Positions 57,534 through 64,000 of a stretch of DNA of 64,000 nt are shown piece by piece; position 1 is the stretch's first letter, and each line of letters opens with the position of its first letter. The notes below the pieces were generated by a model. The model was not told where the DNA came from. It ran no database searches and saw only the letters and a list, made by a program, of their open reading frames with translations. This stretch comes from Cristatella mucedo. Lineage: Eukaryota > Bryozoa > Phylactolaemata > Cristatellidae. A program made the translations under genes and the position numbers. Location: positions 7,343,501-7,407,500 of the forward strand of contig WPIO01000006.1 of the NCBI GenBank assembly GCA_009760855.2, in the 5' to 3' direction.

Positions 57534-59085
57534 ATGGCAAGTGCACCTATGGATAGTATACTTGAATTGTGAGATCCAGAGTTTCCTGATTTTAAACTTA
57601 AAGATTATCAATACAGAGAGTTTTATCAATCTAATGGAAGTGAAACTGATGGTATTGCTAGTAAACTAGTTTCATTTATTGTTCCTGGTGAACAACAAAC
57701 ATGTTATGTTCCATCTGATGCTTCTTCTACTTGAAGGTCAACTTATGGTTCCTAATACTGGAGCTGAAGCAGATAATTGACCTTTTACTGCCCCTAAACA
57801 AAATCTTGCAGTTGGATTTGTTAACACAGCTGGTTCTTGGTTGTTTAATAGTATGAGAGTTAGACTTGGTACTGAAGAAATTGAAAGCCCTCCACTCGCT
57901 CAAGGTGTTGGAACTGTTTCAACACTTATGGGCATTCTATGTTATCCAAATGATTATAGCAGAACTGAAGGACTTGCAACTGGGTGGAAAAAGGATAAAG
58001 CAAACTCGTTGGATGATATGTCAAGTGGAAATATTTGTACTAATCCTAATGCAGGTGGTGTTGCAATTAATAATGGAGTTTGTTCAAATATTGGATTCGT
58101 ATATGGAAGATCAAGTATAAACAATATGGTTGAAGCTAATGCTGATGTTGGTACATTTAGTATTGCTCTTCCACTAGCACGAATTTCTGTTATTTGTGCT
58201 GATATGAATAAAATACTTTATAACATTCCCTTTACACTTGAAACGACTCGTGTTGGTGGATCTGATTTGGATGCTATTATGACTGGTGCAACTGGTCCTG
58301 CTGGCAGTACTTCAAATGCACTAAGCACTAAAGGTTCCGTTCTAGCTAATGGTGATAGTTTTTATACTCCATTCAAAATTACAATGTCAAAAATGAGACT
58401 TATGGTTCCATGTGTAGTTCCTAAAAAGAAAGTATACAAAGAGCACTTGCTGATATCTCAAGTGAAAGATCAAAGAAAACAAGACTTAACTATAGAGTTA
58501 GACATTATGAGAATATTACTATAACATCTCTTAACCAAGGACTTAAATTTACTAAAACTCTATCAGTTCAAAATACAATTGATAAAGTTAGATGGCTAAT
58601 TGTTGCGGCTCAAAATTGCAATAAATATGAAAATTATACTGGAAATCCTTGCACTTACAATCATTGTGATGTTAAAAGTGTTAGCGTTTTTGCTAATGGA
58701 TCCAAACAAAATCCCTCTGTTTTAAGATCAAGTGATCCTAAAAAAAAGAAAAATGCTCGCCAGAATATATGGATTTCACTTTATTCAGAAAACAGTATCT
58801 TGGACTTAATGAAGTTACTGAACCCGTCGGTATAACCGATCCTAAATCATCGAGTCTTTATGCAATTCATGTTATTGATCTGCAAATCAACGATGAGCCT
58901 CTTAAAGTAACTTCTAGACTTGATGTAACTATTGAATTCATTAGTGTTGTACAAAATGATAGTACTCAAATAATGCTTCACTATTTGAGTATTTTCGAAA
59001 ATAGTGCTGAGCTAACATATATGGTAGTGGAGCTAACTTTAATTGCAGTAAAGGAACATTTGTTTATGATGGAAAAGATTTTTAA
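57534..59085 (+). pseudogene. Double-jelly-roll major capsid protein
   Basis: The ATG at 57,534 follows a TATATAG motif. Landmarks are an N-terminus with DPEFPDFKLKDYQYREFYQS, then VGFVNTAGSWLFNSMRVRLG, GILCYPNDYSRTEGLATGW, IALPLARISVICADMNKILY and IPFTLETTRVGGSD, KMRLMVPCVVP, VRWLIVAAQNC, and a C-terminal MDFTLFRKQYLGLNEVTEPV, LYAIHVIDLQINDEPLKVTS, LDVTIEFISVVQNDSTQIML. The order and phrases match Polinton/adintovirus hexon-like capsid proteins, and the total of about 515 residues fits. In-frame TGA codons occur at 57,570 and 57,778. One-base shifts lie near 57,733, 58,430, 58,745 and 58,990, mostly in A runs. The likely true stop is TAA at 59,083. It would form the trimeric capsomers. Confidence 0.8.
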
Positions 59086-59095
59086 TAAAACTATA

Positions 59096-59933
59096 ATGAC
59101 TAAATATAATGCAAAAAAAACAAATTTTATTCAAGGTAGTGATGAGTGGAAGAGAGAAATGAGTTTAAATATTGGTGGATCAGAAGTGTATTCTGTTTGA
59201 GGAAATGGTGTGGTTTTTGGTTCACAAATTGATTGTGATGTTGAAATGATTGCAAATAGAAAACTAAAAAAATGTATTGCTAATAGTTTTCCTATGAGAT
59301 TTACGCAAATGTTATCTGGTAAGGTATTTGAACCAATAGCTGCTAAATAGTTAGAAATGAAATTAGATAGAAAGATAGAAAATTCAAATGAATGTTTTAA
59401 TAGTGATGGTGTCTACCGTTATTCACCAGATGGAATCGTAGATGAAGATACACTAATAGAAATAAAATGCTTATGGAGTCGTAGTATAGTTGAAGATTTT
59501 GTACCAAAATAATACTTAGCTCAATGTCTTCTTGGTTTACATGTACTCAAACTAAGCAGGTGTTTCTATAGTGAATTTGAAATATTCGTTGAAGGTTTGA
59601 ATTGTCAAGATGCACCTAAAGATTATGTTGCTGCGCTGGAACAGTACGATTAAAGACAGATTATGTTTTTGATATGCCAATTAGAGAACCGCTGCTTACG
59701 TATTTACTTAAAGATGAAAACTACTATGGTTTTGAATTTGATATAGTAAGTGAATATGGTCGTTTTAACAATAAAAAAAGCTTTGGTTATGATATAAAAT
59801 ATTATATAAAAAAGTAGAGATACAATGTATTGAGGAAGAAGATTCTTTTAGATTTGCAAGGTTTGTTCCACTAGTTAGAGAAGTTTTAGAAAGAAGTAAA
59901 TTAGTAATAAGTAAATATATAGAAAATGAGTAA
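59096..59933 (+). pseudogene. YqaJ/lambda-exonuclease-type nuclease
   Basis: The ATG at 59,096 gives MTKYNAKKTNFIQGSDEWKR, followed by the family's N-terminal GGSEVYSV. The core then has KVFEPIA, YRYSPDGIVDEDTLIEIKC (the D...ExK metal-binding signature) and YLAQCLLGLHVLKLSRCFYS. The enzyme is a 5'-3' DNA exonuclease used in recombination or replication in many DNA viruses. Breaks: TGA at 59,198, TAG at 59,348, TAA at 59,510, and shifts near 59,632 and in the A run at 59,808-59,813. The coding-like C-terminus (FRFARFVPLVREVLERSKLV) ends at TAA 59,931. It is placed between capsid gene and HNH gene, an uncommon location as far as I know. Confidence 0.75.
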
Positions 59934-59973
59934 TTTTCACAGTAATACATTATTTTAAACAGTTAAAAAACAG

Positions 59974-59981
59974 CATTATAG
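59974..59981 (+). promoter_or_regulatory. CATTATAG start-proximal motif
   Basis: Two bases before the ATG at 59,984. Confidence 0.45.
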
Positions 59982-59983
59982 AA

Positions 59984-60544
59984 ATGTCATTTAATGAAGT
60001 TGATGCTTTGAGAAACAGAGTTATGGAACTTTTGGATTTTAATTTTTATACTGGGATCTTCAGATGGAAAGTTGATAGAGGACCAAATGCTAAATCTGGA
60101 GATATTGCAGGGACAATAACTAGATATGGATATGCAGAAATAAAAATTGATGGTAAAAAATATCAATCACATAGACTTGCTTGGCTCGTTTGTAAAAATG
60201 AAATGCCACTTTTTCAATTTGATCATATTAATTTAGATAAATTAGATAATAGAATAAGTAATTTAAGATTTTCAAATAATTCAGAAAATATGAGAAATAG
60301 AGGAAAGTTTAGAACTAACACTTCCGGTTTTATCGTTGTTAGTTTTAACAAAAAGTTAAACAAATACAGATTATATATTCAAATAGATAATCATCAATAT
60401 CACTTGGGTCTATACGATTCTGCAGAAGAAGCAGCGATTTTGAGAGATCTTGAAGCTATTTGCTTGCATTTAGATCATGCAAGACTAAATTTTACTTATA
60501 CAGTTAGAGATGATAATAAAATTGAACGTTACACAGATTATTGA
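59984..60544 (+). CDS. HNH-AP2 endonuclease, intact frame
   Basis: 186 codons without interruption. Residues about 20-95 form an HNH (HNH_3-type) domain: FNFYTGIFRWKVDRG, SHRLAWLVCKNEMPLFQFDH with the catalytic DH, then LDNRISNLR (the DNR..NLR signature). Residues about 113-160 are an AP2-type DNA-binding domain (TSGFIVVSFNKKLNKYRLYI, HLGLYDSAEEAAILRDLEAI). This HNH+AP2 pair is typical of free-standing homing-type endonucleases of phages and large DNA viruses. It is probably a selfish passenger in the element. It has no stop or shift, unlike most neighbours, which may mean it arrived later or stayed under selection. Confidence 0.88.
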   Translation: MSFNEVDALRNRVMELLDFNFYTGIFRWKVDRGPNAKSGDIAGTITRYGYAEIKIDGKKYQSHRLAWLVCKNEMPLFQFDHINLDKLDNRISNLRFSNNSENMRNRGKFRTNTSGFIVVSFNKKLNKYRLYIQIDNHQYHLGLYDSAEEAAILRDLEAICLHLDHARLNFTYTVRDDNKIERYTDY

Positions 60545-60550
60545 CACATT

Positions 60551-60559
60551 CTTATATAG
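60551..60559 (+). promoter_or_regulatory. CTTATATAG start-proximal motif
   Basis: Three bases before the ATG at 60,563 and overlapping the intergenic gap after the HNH gene. Confidence 0.55.
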
Positions 60560-60562
60560 ACT

Positions 60563-61423
60563 ATGAGCAACAAAATTCATATTGAAGACTATGTTTCAAA
60601 AGTTAATTTATATATTTTATCTGATTTGTATGCAAATGGAAATCGAATTCTAAATTTATATAATCCAGTTAATGATTCTGATGCAGTAACAAAATCATAT
60701 GCAGATATAAATTTCATTGTTAATTCAGGATCATCATTGAATCTTGCTGGAAAACTTATTGTTAATCTTGGTGTAGGTGTTAATCCCAGTGATGGTGTAA
60801 ATGTAAGTCAAATAAATAATTATGTTAAGAAAACCTGTGATACAATGCTATCTGACTTAAATATGAATAGTTACGCTATAACATCAACTTATTGGAATTC
60901 AGGAAATACGAAACCAGTAGTATTAAATGATGATTATTGTGTTACGTATGGTTCAATGAAACGAGATGTATTATTGAAGGCATTTCCTTCAACAACAAAC
61001 ATTGATATGGGAGAATATTCAATTACTAATGTTACAGATTCTGTTAATGCTTCTGATGTTGCAACTAAATCTTATGTAGATAAAACAGTTAAAAAAATAA
61101 CAGAAGTAATACAGATCTCCATGAATCCCAAAGCACTAAATTCAATTTTAAATCTATCAACACCTTATTCATGGACAAATAAAACAGCTCCTCCAATAAT
61201 GATATTAAATGTTATGATTGTTGGAGCATCTAATTGTGTATTTCTAAAATCTAATATTGATACAACTGTTGTATCAGGAGATGTAAGAGCTATAAATACT
61301 TCTTCAACAGGTGTTGAATTAAAGTATTATGTATACTTCACTAGATTACCTACAGATTATTACTCCATTGATAATTTTGAAAATTTAAAGGTAAACATCT
61401 TGGTCAGTTATGTAGCCTCCTGA
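60563..61423 (+). CDS. Fibre-like protein with phage-tail-type repeats (copy 4), intact
   Basis: 286 codons, uninterrupted. Repeats at residues 27-49 (NRILNLYNPVNDSDAVTKSY), 65-86 (LIVNLGVGVNPSDGVNVSQI) and 152-174 (SITNVTDSVNASDVATKSYV) share the N-x-I-x-N-L-x-x-P-V-x-x-x-D-A-V-x-K-x-Y pattern of phage tail-fibre stalks. A distinct C-terminal domain (about 195-286: STPYSWTNKTAPPIMILNVM, then YYVYFTRLPTDYYSIDNF) is predicted to be beta-rich and could be a knob. It is the only fibre-like gene in the window without breaks and lies apart from the other three. Function as a virion surface fibre is an analogy only. Confidence 0.72.
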   Translation: MSNKIHIEDYVSKVNLYILSDLYANGNRILNLYNPVNDSDAVTKSYADINFIVNSGSSLNLAGKLIVNLGVGVNPSDGVNVSQINNYVKKTCDTMLSDLNMNSYAITSTYWNSGNTKPVVLNDDYCVTYGSMKRDVLLKAFPSTTNIDMGEYSITNVTDSVNASDVATKSYVDKTVKKITEVIQISMNPKALNSILNLSTPYSWTNKTAPPIMILNVMIVGASNCVFLKSNIDTTVVSGDVRAINTSSTGVELKYYVYFTRLPTDYYSIDNFENLKVNILVSYVAS

Positions 61424-61586
61424 GAAGTATAAATGAAATATTAAAACTATTAACTCTTATAAATTTGCTGCTTTACGTTTACCTTATACAAGAGGGAATA
61501 GTTTTGAAATAGCACAAATAGCATCATGATCCAAGCAGTGATGTAAAAAAAATGTAGAGCAACATTGTTTTTTAAGTGTTTCGTAA
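61424..61586. other. AT-rich intergenic gap
   Basis: Short spacer between converging genes. No terminator-like hairpin that I can see. Confidence 0.5.
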
Positions 61587-61844
61587 CTAATGAATATAAT
61601 TTAGTTGGTCTCTCTTTTTAAATGAATTAGTATTAATGTTGCAGTATGAACAAATTATAATTGTATCATTACGCATAAGACTAGAATCAAATTCTGTTTC
61701 ACTCATATCTTTATCGCATATATCACCACGTATTTCATAATTCTGTTTTGGTCTTTTTATTTTTACTTTAAAATAAGGATGACCTGATTCAAGATATTCA
61801 GTTTCAGTAAATTCATTTAAACACTTGTCACAAAATATTTCCAT
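61587..61844 (-). CDS. Small protein with CxxC pairs, possible zinc ribbon
   Basis: 85 codons, intact, minus strand. MEIFCDKCLNEFTETEYLES at the N-terminus and IIICSYCNINTN near the C-terminus give two CxxC pairs about 57 residues apart, enough for a zinc-binding fold. A central SGHPYFKVKIKRPKQNYEIR segment is basic. No family recognised. Its start is only 10 bases from the divergently transcribed integrase, so the two share a promoter region. Confidence 0.6.
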   Translation of the reverse strand: MEIFCDKCLNEFTETEYLESGHPYFKVKIKRPKQNYEIRGDICDKDMSETEFDSSLMRNDTIIICSYCNINTNSFKKRDQLNYIH

Positions 61845-61854
61845 TCTCTATTGA

Positions 61855-62767
61855 ATGTCATTTTTAACTCTAAATGAAAGAAAAAAAGAAGGTAAATTCA
61901 ATCCTGACTCAGATATAAGTCAAGTATTCAAACCAAGACCTAAAAATACTCCACAAGGTTTCTTCATTATTGTTGAACCTAATGAAAATCATCAAGCAGA
62001 CATTTTATATATGCCTAATGATTCTGGACATAAATATTCATTAAGTGTTATTGATGTTTCTAGTAGATATAAAGATTCCAGACCACTTAAATCAAAGTCT
62101 TCTAAAGAAGTGACACAAGCAATGATAGATATTTACAGTAAAGGTCCTTTGAAATGGCCTAATAAAATGACAGTAGATCCAGGATCAGAGTTTAAAGGAG
62201 AGTTTGCTAAAGAAATGAAAAAACATAAAACACAGATCATAGAAGGTACTACTATAAAGAGTGTTGCATTAGTTGAAAGAATGAATATAACAGTTTCTGA
62301 GAGAGCATTTATTGCACAATATGAAAAAGAAATAGAAAGTATCATAAAGGAGAATATACTAGAAACAGAGAGTTAATTTATAATTTACCAAAGATTTTTG
62401 AATACCTAAATAATAATATTACAAAAGCAACTGGTGAAAAACCTGTTAAAGCAATAAAAAAGAAAAAGTAAAACTAAAGAAACCAAAATATCTTAGAAAA
62501 GTAGGAGAACAAGAAAACTTGTTAGAACTTAGAACAACTGTTAGATATTTATTAGAACCAGGTGAAGGAGAAGATGAGAAAAGAAGATCTACAGATCCGA
62601 CATGGAGTTTGAATAAACATACTATTGTTAGAATAATGTTATTGCAAGGCTAACCGGTTAGATATTATGTAAATGGTGTTAAAAGAAGTTTTGTTAGAGA
62701 GAAGTTACAAGTTATTAAGACTAAGAACCATCTGGACTTTCTAATTGATCAACTACTATTTCATTAA
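61855..62767 (+). pseudogene. Retroviral-type DDE integrase (Polinton)
   Basis: The ATG at 61,855 opens 173 codons with the rve-type core: ENHQADILYMPNDSGHKYSL (first Asp), SVIDVSSRYKDSRPLKSKSS, MTVDPGSEFKGEFAKEM (second Asp) and SVALVERMNITVSERAF (Glu). Spacing is close to the family norm. A shift near 62,360 is followed by NLPKIFEYLNNNITKATGEK, a shift in the A run near 62,465, then a C-terminal region (YLRKVGEQENLLELRTTVRY, DPTWSLNKHTIVRIMLLQG). A TAA at 62,651 sits exactly where Polinton integrases usually have Gln in (G/D)QPVLYYL, followed by PVRYYVNGVKRSFVREKLQV. It would integrate the element into the host chromosome. The 3' end overlaps the converging gene. Confidence 0.83.
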
Positions 62768-62990
62768 ATTCTTCTTTAGTTATCTTTTCATCATCTAAAG
62801 CATCAATAATCTTTGAAACTAAGTTTAGATTTGCTTGAAGAGTAGAACGTTTTTTCACATCTATTTGTGATATAGTACTATCTATTGAAAGTTACATAGT
62901 TGCAACTCCACCGGAAACAGTAACCATGTCAGATAGATCAGCATAGTCTTTAACATAAGTGCTTGTTATAGTAATTGCAAGAGCTAAAAA
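62721..62990 (-). pseudogene. Small viral gene, possibly fibre-related
   Basis: The minus strand reads STYVKDYADLSDMVTVSGGV, a TAA at 62,892-62,894, then SIDSTISQIDVKKRSTLQAN and DALDDEKITKEEFNEIVVDQ to a TAG at 62,721. The KDYADLSDMVTVSGG phrase recalls the KSYADINFIVNSGSS part of the fibre-like gene at 60,563. No clear start codon: upstream of about 62,990 is a TAG and AT-rich sequence. Confidence 0.4.
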
Positions 62991-63121
62991 CTATTTACAA
63001 ATTGAAAACAATATCTAATATGTATTAATTTAGTTAAACAACCTCTAAATCTTTAATTTTCTGGTAAAATTATTTTATATTTATCATTAGCATATTTTGT
63101 TCGCAGATCTGTCATATTGTC

Positions 63122-63640
63122 CTATATTAATAAATTATAAATAGGGGGAGAATTATCATGACAGCCTGGAAACATACAATCACAAGCATCTCTATTTTCA
63201 GCAATTTCAATATCATAATCTGTTACTATAATTTTTGGAACACCTAATTGTTCAAGCTTTTTATCATAATCATATTTTATTTTCCAAGAATGTTCATCTT
63301 TATCACAAAAACAATCATTAGTACTATAGATTATTATAATAATTAGTATGGTGTCTACATTGTGCATATTCTTCGCTTTGTAATTTTGAATTAATTGATA
63401 AAATGTCTTTATATTTCTCGGACCAAATGAATGAATGAATAATATATATCACAAAAAACAATCATCAGTACTAACATTATTATAATAATTAGTATGGTAT
63501 CTAAATTGTGTATATTCATAATAATTAGTATGGTATCTAAATTGTGTATATTGTTCACTTTGTAATTTTGAATTAATTGATACCATTTCTTTATGTTTCT
63601 CGGGCCATTCCATTTTACTAATTTCAGATTTCCTTTTCAC
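63122..63640 (-). pseudogene. Unidentified viral gene disrupted by an internal tandem duplication
   Basis: The minus-strand start at 63,640 (MKRKSEISKMEWPEKHKEMV) runs to a TGA at 63,449. The 63,367-63,122 frame then carries the rest (DEHSWKIKYDYDKKLEQLGV, ENRDACDCMFPGCHDNSPPI). The segment containing SINSKLQSEQYTQFRYHTNY is present twice at the DNA level (about 63,320-63,420 and 63,455-63,600) with a few substitutions, so a duplication of about 190 bp broke the gene. The C-terminal CxC..PGCH could be metal-binding. No family recognised. Confidence 0.5.
63483..63556. repeat. Direct repeat, about 36-bp unit, two copies
   Basis: The unit AATTAGTATGGTATCTAAAT plus flanking TGTGTATATT(C/G)TTC-type bases is repeated head to tail. 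Confidence 0.85.
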
Positions 63641-63729
63641 TTTACACTTTTCAATGTGTTTTTCAACAAAACATTTTCTTAAATAAATAGCTTTAGAAAC
63701 AACTTTTTGTAAAATTTAATCAAAACTAT

Positions 63730-63806
63730 AAACTCTATACATTTTATCAAACAAACATGTACTATCTTACTCTATACATTTTATCAAACAAACATGTACT
63801 ATCTTC
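63730..63806. repeat. Direct repeat, about 37-bp unit, two copies
   Basis: CTCTATACATTTTATCAAAC followed by AAACATGTACTATCTT occurs twice in tandem (from about 63,731 and about 63,768). It is non-coding and near the window edge. Confidence 0.88.
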
Positions 63807-64000
63807 TAAAGAAGTATACTTTGTAACAAATACAATAAGTTAATTAACTTTAGTAGTAATATTAACACTTAGCATTGAATATTTATTGAATATATTTTGA
63901 ACTCGTTTTTTCCAACTACCTACCCTTTCTCCTTTTCTCCTAAATATTATTCTAAAAATATAATACAAAGGCATTTGTATAATATAATAAATAAATCATT
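63807..64000. other. AT-rich, no gene seen
   Basis: Continues the viral composition. No terminal inverted repeat can be recognised because the partner end is not in the window. Confidence 0.5.

Larger units (their letters stand above)
48026..64000. mobile_element. Integrated Polinton/adintovirus-like element (runs past window edge)
   Basis: From 48,026 the sequence turns strongly AT-rich and gene-dense. It holds the defining gene set: family B polymerase C-terminus, adenain-type protease, A32-type ATPase, penton-like and double-jelly-roll capsid proteins, and a retroviral-type integrase. YqaJ exonuclease, HNH-AP2 endonuclease and four or five fibre-like genes are accessory. Known Polintons are usually about 15-20 kb; about 14.6 kb of element sequence is visible after subtracting two inserted LINEs. 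The left terminal repeat is absent: the LINE at 45.1-48.0 kb replaces it. The right end is outside the window. Stops and one-base shifts in most genes show decay. Confidence 0.88.

Overview
The window looks like a piece of a repeat-rich animal genome (about 1-48 kb) joined to an old, integrated, AT-rich double-stranded DNA virus/transposon of the Polinton (Maverick)/adintovirus type (48,026 to the right edge). The animal assignment is an inference. It rests on many fragments of CR1/L2-like non-LTR retrotransposons, two families of tRNA-derived SINEs, a Ty3/gypsy integrase remnant, long dinucleotide and tetranucleotide microsatellites, and gene-poor DNA with exon-like islands. I cannot name the species.

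Region 1-48 kb. No complete host gene can be read. Several GC-richer open stretches on the minus strand (about 24.9-24.2, 22.7-22.4, 20.66-20.40, 20.07-19.31, 18.0-17.6, 5.4-4.4, 2.5-2.0 and 0.78-0.64 kb) have exon-like protein composition, and some have plausible splice sites. They could be exons of one or more minus-strand genes; none is identified. Between them lie LINE family 1 (CR1/L2-like, tail of ATT/AAT repeats), LINE family 2 (related reverse transcriptase, CATTA-repeat tail), SINE-A (tRNA-like head with a GGTTCGAA-type B box) and SINE-B (tRNA-like head joined to the same 3' stem-loop that ends LINE family 1). The longest LINE copy (45.10-48.03 kb, minus) keeps endonuclease and reverse transcriptase motifs and abuts the viral element.

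Region 48-64 kb. Base composition drops sharply in GC at 48,026 and gene density rises. In order: the C-terminal end of a protein-primed family B DNA polymerase (cut by the LINE); four small plus-strand genes; a minus-strand block with one small gene, three genes carrying phage-tail-fibre-like repeats, an adenain-type cysteine protease and a small zinc-binding DUF5679-like protein; then plus-strand genes for an A32-type packaging ATPase, a penton-like minor capsid protein, a membrane/coiled-coil virion-type protein, a double-jelly-roll major capsid protein, a YqaJ-type exonuclease, an intact HNH-AP2 endonuclease and an intact fourth fibre-like protein; then a CxxC protein (minus), a retroviral-type DDE integrase (plus) and two minus-strand genes running to the edge. 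Polymerase, integrase, protease, ATPase and capsid proteins together define the Polinton/adintovirus gene set. Most starts are preceded within a few bases by a TATATAG-like motif, which I read as the element's own promoter.

The element is not intact. Many genes carry in-frame TAA, TAG or TGA codons and one-base shifts, mostly at A or T runs. It has itself received a LINE family 1 copy (49.25-50.31 kb) and a LINE family 2 fragment (53.52-53.79 kb), so it has been resident in the host for some time. Plain decay is the simplest explanation. Some stops fall where glutamine is expected, so stop-codon reassignment in the virus is recorded as a testable but weaker alternative.
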